A DNA stretch of 14,149 nt. Origin: Bdellovibrionales bacterium (GTDB taxonomy: Bacteria > Bdellovibrionota > Bacteriovoracia > Bacteriovoracales > Bacteriovoracaceae). Positions 1 to 7,439 of the stretch are shown piece by piece (position 1 is the first letter of the stretch; the number at the start of each line of letters is the position of its first letter). The notes under the pieces are model-generated. The model had not been told where the DNA came from. It searched no databases and saw only the letters and a program-made list of their open reading frames with translations. The position numbers were made by a program, and so were the translations under genes. The stretch spans positions 1 through 14,149 of the forward strand of contig JAHFAA010000043.1 in NCBI GenBank assembly GCA_023250775.1, given 5' to 3'.

Positions 1-1
1 G

Positions 2-904
2 GTGTCTTTTGTTTTTGGCCGTTTATCCGCCGTCTCCTTGTACCGTTTGCAGTTTGAAGACCGTCATCAGAGTCAAGCCGCCAAGGCCTTCAAAAAAGAT
101 TTCGGTTACGAGGGCAATCTGGAATTGTCGATTTTTTCGCCGGGTGAGGAACCGCAACTTTTTGAGGCGCTGGATCAGGAGTTGCGAACGTTGGAAAATG
201 TTACAGGCATTACCAGTCCCACGGTAACTCACCAATTTCTTCGGGCGACCTCGGGGCAAAGCGCGCCCATGCTCAAAGATCAAGGCCCATGGATTTTGCG
301 TTTGCAGTCTCTTCGTTCGACAGACCTGGCAAAGACCTGGAGGCAGATTCAAGCTATTTTTATCAGTGCGAAATATAATAAAATTCGTTATGAGCTGCGT
401 GGCCCAGTTCCGGCGCGTTTGCTTTTGCGCGGGAAGATCATCAAGAGTTATTTCCAATCAATCTTGCTTGCTGGTCTTGGAATTTTTCTCTGTCTGATGC
501 TGTTCTATAAATCCGTGCGCCGCGCTTATTTCGTCATGCTCCCCAATTTTTTGCCTCTTGTGATGATGAATGCGGTGATGAACTATTTCCAAGTGCCGAT
601 TGACGAAAATTTACTGCTCTTGAATTCAGTTATTTTGGCCATTGGTGTTGCCAACAGCATTTACTTTCTGCATGATCGCCCCCTCACCCGAGTGAAACAG
701 TCAGTGTATTCGCTCTTCGCGCCTATGAGCAAAATGACCTTGCTTGGCCTCTGGGCCTTCCCGGTTCTTTTTCTGACTGACCTGCCGAGCTTTCACGAGA
801 TGGCCGTTTTCTTTATGGTCGGCGTCGTGCTGGTCTTCCTCGCCAATATTGTCTTCATGCCCGCCTTTATTCTGTATCTTCACCGCAAAAACGCATACGA
901 TTAA
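2..904 (+). CDS. RND/MMPL-family exporter, C-terminal part (5' end outside window)
   Basis: This is the C-terminal part of an inner-membrane RND-superfamily (MMPL-like) transporter; such proteins export lipids, drugs or other hydrophobic cargo using the proton gradient. The frame is open at the left edge, so the true start lies upstream and the GTG at base 2 is not a credible start. Visible residues 1-145 look like the second periplasmic domain. They are followed by hydrophobic segments at about 151-169, 176-198, 202-224, 246-260 and 267-293, the usual C-terminal membrane block. The arginine-rich turn, then a Leu/Pro-rich helix with LPNFLPL at 180-186, is typical of the family. Where relatives usually have an acidic pair (G-x-A-V-D-D), this protein has GVANS at 215-219, and the loop after it is short, so the proton-relay acids seem absent from this half. 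fabI starts 18 bases downstream, suggesting one transcript. The cargo is unknown. Confidence 0.8.
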   Translation: MSFVFGRLSAVSLYRLQFEDRHQSQAAKAFKKDFGYEGNLELSIFSPGEEPQLFEALDQELRTLENVTGITSPTVTHQFLRATSGQSAPMLKDQGPWILRLQSLRSTDLAKTWRQIQAIFISAKYNKIRYELRGPVPARLLLRGKIIKSYFQSILLAGLGIFLCLMLFYKSVRRAYFVMLPNFLPLVMMNAVMNYFQVPIDENLLLLNSVILAIGVANSIYFLHDRPLTRVKQSVYSLFAPMSKMTLLGLWAFPVLFLTDLPSFHEMAVFFMVGVVLVFLANIVFMPAFILYLHRKNAYD

Positions 905-922
905 TTATTATAGGAGTTAGAT

Positions 923-1693
923 ATGGGATTACTTGATGGTAAGCGCGCGTTGATTCTTGGGGTCGCCAATCAGCGCAGTATCGCGTGGGGGATTGCTCGG
1001 GCCTTCAAAAAAGAAGGCGCGGTGGTGCGCATCTCCTGCCAGGAGGAACGGCTCAAGCAAAAAATCGAACGCACGGAAGAAGGGCGTTTGGTGGAAAAAA
1101 TTCATCTCTGTGATGTTGCAAACGAGGCCTCGGTGCAGACACTTTTTTCTGACTTAGCGAAGGATTGGCCGCAGCTTGATATCCTGGTTCACTCCATTGC
1201 CTTTGCGCCCATGCAGGCGCTTGAAAATCGTTTTCATCTCGCCTCCAAGGCCGACTTTCTGACCACCATGGCGATCAGCGCCTATTCGCTGGTGGAAGTT
1301 TCACGCGCTGCTTTGCCTCTCATGCAAACGCATGGTGGAAGTATTATGACTCTGTCTTATTTGGGAGGAGACCGCGTGCTGCCCGGTTACGGAATTATGG
1401 GGCCGGCCAAGGCGGCGCTGGAGAGCTGTGTTCGCTATCTGTCTTTTGATTTGGGGCCGCAAAAAATTCGCGTCAACGCCATTTCCGCCGGGCCTTTAAA
1501 AACGCTGGCCTCTTCGGCCTTTGGAAATTTCAATGATGCTCTTAAGCTGATTGAAGAGAAGACACCGCTGAAACAAAATATTACTATTGATGACGTGGGC
1601 AGCTTGGCGGCGTTTTTAGGCAGTGATCACTCCAAGATGGTGACAGGGTCAACCCACTTTGTGGACAGTGGCGCGCATATTATGGGCGGCTGA
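923..1693 (+). CDS. fabI: Enoyl-[acyl-carrier-protein] reductase (NADH), FabI type
   Basis: FabI reduces trans-2-enoyl-ACP with NAD(P)H in the last step of each round of type II fatty-acid elongation, in the cytoplasm. The 256-residue protein is close to the usual length of about 260. The N-terminal nucleotide-binding motif is G-V-A-N-x-R-S-I-A-W-G at 13-23. The catalytic set is Tyr146, Tyr156 and Lys163 (Y-x6-K), at the same numbers as in E. coli FabI. The NAISAGP stretch at 185-191, followed by LKTLA, is the conserved region before the substrate-binding loop. The HSIAFAP segment has Ala93 where E. coli has Gly93, a residue involved in triclosan binding; Ala is normal in some other FabI branches, so this alone does not predict resistance. 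The start at 923 is supported by AGGAG at 912-916. The last 14 bases overlap the convergent permease gene. Confidence 0.96.
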   Translation: MGLLDGKRALILGVANQRSIAWGIARAFKKEGAVVRISCQEERLKQKIERTEEGRLVEKIHLCDVANEASVQTLFSDLAKDWPQLDILVHSIAFAPMQALENRFHLASKADFLTTMAISAYSLVEVSRAALPLMQTHGGSIMTLSYLGGDRVLPGYGIMGPAKAALESCVRYLSFDLGPQKIRVNAISAGPLKTLASSAFGNFNDALKLIEEKTPLKQNITIDDVGSLAAFLGSDHSKMVTGSTHFVDSGAHIMGG

Positions 1694-2951
1694 CGGTAAT
1701 CAGAATCACCGCCAAGAGACCGAGACCGTACATCATAGCGCTGACCTCTTTTCTTCTTCCCGCCATAGCATAACAGAGTACGTGGGCGACAAAACCCCAC
1801 AAGATTCCCTGTGTGATGGAAAAGGTCAGTGGGATCAAAATCAGGGTGAGAAAGGCCGGCACGAGATCTTCAATCGTCTCAAACGAAAGAAATTTGATGC
1901 TTCTAAACATCAAGGCGCCGACCAAAATTAAAACAGGGGCGGTGGCGTAAGGCGGAATCATACCTGCCAGGGGCGCGATAAATAAAAAAGGTAAAAAGCA
2001 AAGAGCGGTGACCACGGAAGTCAGTCCGGTTTTTCCGCCTGCCTCGATGCCTGCGGAACTTTCGATAAAGGCGGTGCCGGACGAGGTGCCGAAAAGTCCG
2101 GCGCTCAAAGTTGCAATGGCGTCAACGATAAGGCCTTGCTTTAAATTTTTGGGATGGCCCTCGCCATCCAGCATGCCGCTGGCATGAGAGACACCGATAA
2201 AGGTGGCGATGGAATCAAACAAATCGGTGAAGAGGATGGAGACAATCGCCGGCAGTAGGGAAAGTTTCAAGGCGCCGAAGAGATCGAGTTTGAAAAAAAC
2301 ACTTGCGAAATCCGGAGGAGCGAGAATGGAGGTTGGGGCCGCGATAAAACCTGCAAAATAAGCAATGACTGTGACAAATAAGATGCCGGCCAGAAAGGCG
2401 AAAGGACTTTTCTTTTTGGTGAGCCAGACCATGATCACCAGGCCCACGATGCTGAGAAGGGATTTAAGATCCATCGTTCCAAGTTTTACCAGAGTGGTGG
2501 CATCGGCAACAATAAATCCGGCATTTTTGAGACCGATGAAAGTTAGAAATATTCCGATGCCTGCGCCGGCCGCCATTCTAAGCTGCATGGGGATGGCCGT
2601 GGCAATTTTAAAACGGATGGGCGTGGCCGAAACTAAAAGGAATAAGACTCCCGCCCAGAAAATCATTCCCAGCGCCACCGGCCAAGGAACTTTTTGTCCA
2701 AGGATAATGGTAAAGGTGAAAAAAGCGTTGATCCCCATTCCCGGTGCCACGGCAAAGGGAAGTTTGGCATAAAGTCCCATCAGCAAGGTCATAAGAAAGG
2801 AGAGCAGCACGGTGGCGGTTAAGACGCCACTGAAGGCCATCCCAGTTCCAGGTGTGGCGAGAATCGAAGGGTTGACAAAAATAATATAGGCCATGGTGAA
2901 GAACGTGGTGACACCCGCGATGGCCTCGGTTTTTAGATTTTTAGGAAACAT
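1680..2951 (-). CDS. NCS2-family nucleobase permease, AzgA-like (adenine/guanine/hypoxanthine)
   Basis: This is an inner-membrane proton-coupled importer of purine bases, used for salvage. The 423-residue protein is almost wholly hydrophobic and shows AzgA-branch signatures: FTMAYIIFVNP at 18-28, the half-helix motif PGMGINAFF at 70-78, TDLFDSIATFIGV at 242-254 in the substrate-binding TM8 region, and GTSSGTAFIESSAGI at 288-302 in the TM10 region, followed by GGKTGLTSVV. Length is slightly below the 430-450 common in the family, but both ends look intact. The ATG at 2951 overlaps the last 11 bases of the upstream membrane-protein gene. The nearest purine-rich stretch (AGAGG) is too far upstream to be a good ribosome site, so translational coupling is likely. 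Substrate choice among purines cannot be read from sequence here. Confidence 0.92.
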   Translation of the reverse strand: MFPKNLKTEAIAGVTTFFTMAYIIFVNPSILATPGTGMAFSGVLTATVLLSFLMTLLMGLYAKLPFAVAPGMGINAFFTFTIILGQKVPWPVALGMIFWAGVLFLLVSATPIRFKIATAIPMQLRMAAGAGIGIFLTFIGLKNAGFIVADATTLVKLGTMDLKSLLSIVGLVIMVWLTKKKSPFAFLAGILFVTVIAYFAGFIAAPTSILAPPDFASVFFKLDLFGALKLSLLPAIVSILFTDLFDSIATFIGVSHASGMLDGEGHPKNLKQGLIVDAIATLSAGLFGTSSGTAFIESSAGIEAGGKTGLTSVVTALCFLPFLFIAPLAGMIPPYATAPVLILVGALMFRSIKFLSFETIEDLVPAFLTLILIPLTFSITQGILWGFVAHVLCYAMAGRRKEVSAMMYGLGLLAVILITVSRP

Positions 2952-3879
2952 GATTTATAACCGCCGCCTCTTTCCCCGCCTTGAACGTCGTGGTCAAGAA
3001 CTCCGCCAGCAAAAAGAGGAAAACGAATTCGCCGATCTCGTGGCCGATGGCGCCTAGGAAGAGGTCGCCCACCAGGCGGTTTAAGATAATTTCGAAGTAG
3101 GAGTAGCACAGCATGCCGCCGCCGAAGAGGATGGCGTAGAAACCGCGCAGTTTGGTGTCGATCTTTTTGGAATTGAAAACCGCCATGCCGATCGCCACGA
3201 CTAAGGCGACAAACATCGGAATAATTTTATTTTCCAAAATTTGGGTGCTCTTGGGTAAGAAGAAGGCAACGCCGATACTTTTATAATTTGGGTCCATACT
3301 TTTTAAGAAAGGAATCAGGGTCAGCTCGTACCAGCTATTGATGGCGGGAAAGGGCAGAATGAATTTGCTGGGGTCGGCGGTGATCAGATTGGTCGAGACA
3401 AACATGGGGGGAATGGTGGCGAGAAAAATAAACGCCCCGAAAATTAAAACGGTAGAATTGAATTTACACATCTTGCCCTCAAGCAAGGTGCAGCCCTTGC
3501 AGATTTTATTTAAGGCACACCTTTTTTCGGCATAGAAAATAATTTTTTTATCCAAGAGCATGTAGAGGCCGACGGCAAAGAGGCCCATGCCGGTGCTGGA
3601 CGCGACAGCGTGGATGGCGCGCATGGAGGCATCGGAACGCATCAGAATCCAAGTCTCCACGCCACAAAAAGTTTCCGAAACAAAAAAGGCGATCAGGGAG
3701 TAGAAGAGCCATTTAAATTCCTGGCGATGCTCCGGCGGAATGACCACCCATAATTTTTTGGGAGGCGAAGAATGGGTAGAGCGAAACATGCGATACAAAA
3801 GCGTGGCGGTAATCAGCATGATGGGAATTTTGCATCCGATGCTCACAATAAGGGCCAAAATCACCGCGCCAAGATCCAT
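2941..3879 (-). CDS. Polytopic membrane protein with a four-cysteine cluster, function unknown
   Basis: I do not recognise a family. The 312-residue product has about seven hydrophobic segments, roughly at 5-28, 56-72, 92-110, 143-162, 219-236, 247-268 and 280-298. A hydrophilic loop after the third segment has Cys121, Cys127, Cys130 and Cys138 (C-x5-C-x2-C-x7-C) among lysines, a layout able to bind Zn or an Fe-S cluster or to form disulfides. Other possible ligands near membrane segments are Glu70, Cys72, Glu75, His90, and His280-Glu281 (G-H-E-I-G-E). The loop's positive charge suggests it is cytoplasmic, which would favour metal over disulfides. The start at 3879 has GAGGA (complement of 3886-3890) at good spacing, and there is a candidate promoter upstream. 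It is co-oriented and overlapping with the purine permease, so the two are probably one operon, though a functional link is unproven. Confidence 0.75.
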   Translation of the reverse strand: MDLGAVILALIVSIGCKIPIMLITATLLYRMFRSTHSSPPKKLWVVIPPEHRQEFKWLFYSLIAFFVSETFCGVETWILMRSDASMRAIHAVASSTGMGLFAVGLYMLLDKKIIFYAEKRCALNKICKGCTLLEGKMCKFNSTVLIFGAFIFLATIPPMFVSTNLITADPSKFILPFPAINSWYELTLIPFLKSMDPNYKSIGVAFFLPKSTQILENKIIPMFVALVVAIGMAVFNSKKIDTKLRGFYAILFGGGMLCYSYFEIILNRLVGDLFLGAIGHEIGEFVFLFLLAEFLTTTFKAGKEAAVINHVS

Positions 3880-3934
3880 ACAATTTCCTCAAGACTCCGT
3901 CATAGCGTATTCCACCCTGAAGGTGAAGAATTCT

Positions 3935-3963
3935 ATTGTAGTTTGTGGTTTTTACAGGGTCCA
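3935..3963 (-). promoter_or_regulatory. Candidate sigma-70-type promoter for the membrane protein/permease operon
   Basis: On the minus strand a -35-like TGGACC (complement of 3958-3963, 4 of 6 matches to TTGACA) is separated by 17 bases from a -10-like TACAAT (complement of 3935-3940, 5 of 6 matches to TATAAT). Transcription would start near 3928, giving a leader of about 50 bases before the ATG at 3879. Found by eye only; no other promoter of similar quality was seen in this gap. Confidence 0.4.
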
Positions 3964-3999
3964 GAAAATGCTTGAAGCTTTGGCGGCCGTCAAAAAATT

Positions 4000-4010
4000 T
4001 GACAGTGTCA
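4000..4010. promoter_or_regulatory. Perfect 11-bp dyad TGACAGTGTCA, possible operator
   Basis: TGACA-G-TGTCA is a perfect inverted repeat in the gap between the minus-strand membrane operon and the plus-strand secreted-protein gene. It lies upstream of the candidate minus-strand promoter and about 110 bases before the plus-strand start. A further TGACA half-site is at 4048-4052. It could bind a dimeric regulator, but short palindromes also arise by chance. Confidence 0.25.
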
Positions 4011-4104
4011 TGATCCTAACGCCCCGACACTATTGAACCCCTCAAAATGACATCCCGGGCGCTGGCCCCCCTTATGCACTCATCAAACACCAAGGGTGTT
4101 TTTT

Positions 4105-4110
4105 GGGAGG
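4105..4110 (+). promoter_or_regulatory. Ribosome binding site fixing the start at 4117
   Basis: GGGAGG lies 6 bases before the ATG at 4117. It would fall inside the coding sequence if the upstream in-frame GTG at 4096 were used, so it supports 4117 as the real start. That start also places the signal peptide exactly at the N-terminus. Confidence 0.75.
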
Positions 4111-4116
4111 TTGTTG

Positions 4117-5046
4117 ATGAAAGAGTTGCTAGGTCTTGTGGTGCTTGCTTTTTGTCTCAGTCTCTTTAATTTCGTGCAGGCCCAGGAGCATTGTCCTTAT
4201 CCCAGCAGCTTTGTTTGTGACAGCTCTCAAATCGTGCAGTATCGCTTGCAAGTTGACCTTCATCGTCAGGAACTCAAAAGTCGATATGACATGGTTTCCC
4301 TTTTGAATCATAGCGAGGTGGAACCGGCCCTGGCGCAATATCTGCAAGAACTAAACGATCTGCGCGCCTGTCAAGCAAGTCTCGGGCAAATCCAAAGCCC
4401 CTGCAATATGACTCTTTCGATCAAGAATCCGATCGGAGGAAGATATTTTCTGCGTGAAACGGCCTATGAGGTGTCGGAGCTTATTGGAACCTGCCAAAGG
4501 CGCGAGCTGACTCGCGATCAGGATATTATCAATGACCAAGGGCGTGCCATTGCTACCTCGATGAATGGTTTCTGGTCCTTCCAGAATGTCAGACCGACCT
4601 GCCATTCGGCCGGTGTGATGAGCGCCACCACCTCACGCAGCTTTAGCTTCCGCGGATATGAGCCAAGATATCCTGACAGTAAAGGATATTTTCAGGTTAT
4701 TGATTGGGCCGAGGCGGAGAGTGCCGACGATGCCGATGAATACCGGGTGTCCCAGAACTGGGCGCGCCAGATTCAAATGGGAGCGCAGACCACGCTCTCT
4801 TTTCACGGTGAGGGCGATTTGCTGAAGTTCGAATTTTCCAACGGGGCCTATCTTGCGGTTGATGGAGATCGCGGGGCCATTACCGATTCAAATTTCTTGA
4901 GTCCTGATCATTTTGATTCGGCCCAATGTAAAACCAATGAAACGGCGGCCGGATCTGGAACGCCTCATCGCCGGGCACGCTTTTCGCCCGCCCTTAGATT
5001 GACTCCGCCTTATAACAATCTGCGCATTAATACTCTTAAGAGTTAA
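4117..5046 (+). CDS. Secreted cysteine-containing protein, function unknown
   Basis: I do not recognise the family. From the ATG at 4117 the protein has 309 residues and a clear Sec signal peptide: Lys2, a hydrophobic core at about 4-20, and a likely cut after Val-Gln-Ala at 20-22. The mature part has seven cysteines (26, 34, 85, 96, 126, 162 and 271), suggesting disulfides and one unpaired residue, as expected for a periplasmic or extracellular protein. A charged helical stretch lies at about 40-90. From about 100 on it looks beta-rich, with patterns such as FWSFQNVRP at 152-160 and LKFEFSNGAYLAVDG at 236-250, so a beta-sandwich is possible. The C-terminus is basic and proline-containing. 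The gene is followed by a hairpin terminator and seems to be a single transcription unit. No catalytic motif was seen. Confidence 0.75.
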   Translation: MKELLGLVVLAFCLSLFNFVQAQEHCPYPSSFVCDSSQIVQYRLQVDLHRQELKSRYDMVSLLNHSEVEPALAQYLQELNDLRACQASLGQIQSPCNMTLSIKNPIGGRYFLRETAYEVSELIGTCQRRELTRDQDIINDQGRAIATSMNGFWSFQNVRPTCHSAGVMSATTSRSFSFRGYEPRYPDSKGYFQVIDWAEAESADDADEYRVSQNWARQIQMGAQTTLSFHGEGDLLKFEFSNGAYLAVDGDRGAITDSNFLSPDHFDSAQCKTNETAAGSGTPHRRARFSPALRLTPPYNNLRINTLKS

Positions 5047-5055
5047 AAGTGAATT

Positions 5056-5081
5056 GGCCCTTTCGAGGGCCTGGCTTTTTT
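5056..5081 (+). terminator. Hairpin terminator after the secreted-protein gene
   Basis: GGCCCT (5056-5061), loop TTCG and AGGGCC (5066-5071) form a perfect 6-bp GC-rich stem with a stable tetraloop. After TGGC there is a run of six T (5076-5081). The four bases between stem and T-run make it weaker than a textbook intrinsic terminator. It begins 10 bases after the stop codon at 5046 and ends 10 bases before the next gene. Confidence 0.7.
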
Positions 5082-5091
5082 GTCATAATCT

Positions 5092-5910
5092 ATGCCTATG
5101 ACAAAAATTAATTCGCTCTTCTTGGGCCTGTTACTTGTTGGCCTGATCGGCTTGACGACCTCTTGTAGCAGCACCAAGCAAAATAAAAAAAATTCTGAGC
5201 TCGCCCTGGATTATATTTTAGGACATGTGCGTGACACTTTGGTGGAGAGTAAAAAATCCTATGGCGATTTGATTGCCACCGTTTTGGCCGAAACCTCGCT
5301 CACGCCTGAGGCCAAAGAGAAGCTCTCCAATCATCTGGTGCAATTTTTTAGCGGTGATGTTCTCTACACCAAGGTGCAAGAGTATTACATGCGCTCTCTC
5401 GGCCAGGAATATTTTAACATGGTGGCAGGCGAGCTGGCGAATGAAGGCCCCTACAAATTGCACAACAAAGAACGACTTGATTTAGATCCCAATAACTATC
5501 AGGCCTTCATCAAAAGTCGCAAGGCCGTTCCAGATTGGGATGCGCGCGAAGATATTATTGAGACCTTTGATGAGTTGAATAAAGTCAGTGCCACGCTGAT
5601 GGCGTCTTTTCACAATATGCACCAGGTTTTGATTACCGCCCTCGCCTTGGCAGGTACGCCGCCTTCAGAAGTGCAACGGCTCGATCAATCTTTGCAGCGT
5701 CTCGAAGCGGACATTCAACTTCAAACGGTTCACTTTATCAAAGAGGCGATGAAATATACCTATCAGGATTTCAGCAAGGATGAATTACTTTTTTTAAAAA
5801 GTATTTATGAGCGACCTTCCATGCGGCAAATCTTCAATCGAGTCGAGGAGGCCATTGGTCAGGCCTATGCTTCTCAGCTCGGCGCCTTTAAGGCCGCTTA
5901 CAAACCATAA
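5092..5910 (+). CDS. Putative lipoprotein, helical, DUF2059-like C-terminus
   Basis: The 272-residue product starts with a lipoprotein-like signal: a basic start, a hydrophobic run at about 8-22, then TTSC-SS with Cys25 as the probable lipidated residue. The -3 position is Thr rather than the usual Leu, so the lipobox is imperfect. The rest is predicted mostly helical and hydrophilic. The segment at about 222-255 (Y-x2-F-S-K-D-E-L-x2-L-K-x-I-Y-E-R-P) resembles DUF2059-type proteins of bacterial envelopes, in which an F-T-x-E-E-L motif is followed by F-Y-x-S-P. An earlier stretch at about 57-105 could be a diverged copy of the same helical unit. A second in-frame ATG is at 5098. Neither start has a Shine-Dalgarno sequence, and a -10-like CATAAT lies at 5084-5089, so a leaderless or nearly leaderless transcript is possible. 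Function is unknown. Confidence 0.7.
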   Translation: MPMTKINSLFLGLLLVGLIGLTTSCSSTKQNKKNSELALDYILGHVRDTLVESKKSYGDLIATVLAETSLTPEAKEKLSNHLVQFFSGDVLYTKVQEYYMRSLGQEYFNMVAGELANEGPYKLHNKERLDLDPNNYQAFIKSRKAVPDWDAREDIIETFDELNKVSATLMASFHNMHQVLITALALAGTPPSEVQRLDQSLQRLEADIQLQTVHFIKEAMKYTYQDFSKDELLFLKSIYERPSMRQIFNRVEEAIGQAYASQLGAFKAAYKP

Positions 5911-5929
5911 TTGAAAAGAAGGAGTCTTT

Positions 5930-7438
5930 ATGAATGAAGCAGAATACCGGCGATATGATGGTGTCGGCCTGGCGGAGCTGATTAAAAAACGTGAGCTGGC
6001 ACCACAAGAGGCCTTGAGAATGGCGCTCCAGCTGGCCTACAAATACAATCCCAAAGTTAATGCCATTATAAATTTTCTAGAAGAACATGCCCGCGGTTTT
6101 ATGAGTCAGCTGGAGAAACGTTACGGCGAGCAAGACGTGCCTTTTTTTGGCGTGCCGTTCCTGCTTAAAGATTTGCTGGCCGAGCTGAAAGGTTCAGCTA
6201 TCTCTCAAGCTTCCAATTCAACTCGAAACGATATCTCAAAAGAGAATAGCGAAATTACCAATCACTACCTCAAAATGGGTCTGGTCATTTTTGGCAAAAC
6301 TAATCTGCCAGAATTTGGCATTATGGGAACGACCGAACCCAAGGCCTTCGGGCCGACTCGCAATCCTTGGAATTTGAATCATAGTACCGGCGGTTCCTCC
6401 GGTGGCACGGCCGCTGCTGTCGCACTGGGGATTGTGCCCCTGGCGGCCGGAGGTGACGGTGGCGGTTCATTGCGAATTCCTGCCAGTTGTTGTGGCGTTT
6501 TTGGTTTAAAGCCCACCCGTGGCCGTGTTTCCAATGGGCCATTTTTTGGTGAGCTGTGGGATGGTGCAACGGCTCAGCATGTGATTTCGCGTTCGGTTCG
6601 TGACAGTGCTGTGGCGCTTGATCATTCTTTGGGCGTTTCGACGGCCTCGCCTTACCGAGTGGAACTTCCCGGCCTTTCCTATGCCGGCCTCCAGGGGAAA
6701 AAAGGCCCTCGCTTGAAAATTGCTTTCACCACCAAGCATCCGCTCGGGATGCGCATGGATGAAGATGCTGTGAAGGCGGTTCATGAAACCGTGGCACTTT
6801 TGAAAAGTTTGGGCCATCAAGTTGAAGAAGCTGAATACGGAGTCGATGGCAAGGCGCTGGCCCGTTCCTATATCACCATGGTGGCCGGTCAGGTCGCCGC
6901 GCAGGTGGAAGAAACTAAAAAACGGCTTGGGAAACACGTCACTTCGCAGATGGAATTAATCACGCGAGCGTTGCATTTGGTGGGACGCTCTTTGAGTGCT
7001 TCGAAATATGTGGAGGAGCGCAATCAGTGGCACGTCTATTCACAGCAAATGCATAATTTTTTTGCTCAATATGATCTGGCCTTGACGCCCACCATGGCGC
7101 GACGACCAGTTAAAATTGGCGAGCTGGATCCCAAATGGCATGAGGTCATTGGTCTGAATACCGCCATCTTTTTGGGCGCAGGCAAACCTCTCATCGCGGT
7201 CGGTCTGATTGATCAAATGGCCAATCAGTCTCTGGAAGTTGTGCCTTACACCCAATTGGCCAACTTAACGGGACTGCCTGCCATGTCAGTTCCTCTCTAC
7301 TGGTGCGCGGACAAGCTGCCGATGGGTTCGCACTTTATGGCGCCGCTTGGGCGCGAAGATCGCTTATTTCAGTTGGCCTTTGAGCTAGAAGAGGTGCGTC
7401 CGTGGAAAGATAAATTTCCTCCGCTTGAAGGGGCATAA
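5930..7438 (+). CDS. Amidase-signature family hydrolase (NylA-like branch)
   Basis: Amidase-signature enzymes hydrolyse amide bonds with a Ser-cisSer-Lys triad. All three are present: Lys80 in FLLKDL, Ser156 in GGSSGG and nucleophile Ser180 in GGGSLRIPAS; the 24-residue gap between the serines is the family standard. The G-G-D-G-G-G-S form and the CCGVFGLKPTRGRV stretch at 187-200 resemble the branch that includes 6-aminohexanoate cyclic-dimer hydrolase and many broad amidases, rather than GatA. No gatB or gatC is nearby, which also argues against a tRNA amidotransferase. Length, 502, is normal. There is no signal peptide, so it is probably cytoplasmic. The ATG at 5930 has AAGGAG at 5919-5924. 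Paralog A starts one base after its stop, so the two are likely co-transcribed. The substrate is unknown. Confidence 0.92.
   Translation: MNEAEYRRYDGVGLAELIKKRELAPQEALRMALQLAYKYNPKVNAIINFLEEHARGFMSQLEKRYGEQDVPFFGVPFLLKDLLAELKGSAISQASNSTRNDISKENSEITNHYLKMGLVIFGKTNLPEFGIMGTTEPKAFGPTRNPWNLNHSTGGSSGGTAAAVALGIVPLAAGGDGGGSLRIPASCCGVFGLKPTRGRVSNGPFFGELWDGATAQHVISRSVRDSAVALDHSLGVSTASPYRVELPGLSYAGLQGKKGPRLKIAFTTKHPLGMRMDEDAVKAVHETVALLKSLGHQVEEAEYGVDGKALARSYITMVAGQVAAQVEETKKRLGKHVTSQMELITRALHLVGRSLSASKYVEERNQWHVYSQQMHNFFAQYDLALTPTMARRPVKIGELDPKWHEVIGLNTAIFLGAGKPLIAVGLIDQMANQSLEVVPYTQLANLTGLPAMSVPLYWCADKLPMGSHFMAPLGREDRLFQLAFELEEVRPWKDKFPPLEGA
7427..7433 (+). promoter_or_regulatory. Ribosome binding site fixing the start at 7440
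   Basis: GAAGGGG lies 6 bases before the ATG at 7440, inside the end of the amidase gene. It supports 7440 over the in-frame TTG at 7425, which would add five residues ahead of the signal peptide. Confidence 0.65.
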
Positions 7439-7439
7439 A

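Noticed and set aside
23..457. 144-residue minus-strand reading frame opposite the exporter
   Set aside because: Basic, composition-biased translation with no domain; it is antisense to a clear RND protein.
1659..1931. Plus-strand frame of 90 residues after fabI
   Set aside because: It overlaps the end of fabI and lies antisense to the conserved C-terminus of the purine permease.
5930..7438. Assignment of the amidase as GatA
   Set aside because: No gatB or gatC nearby, and the G-D-G-G-G-S form fits the NylA-like branch better.
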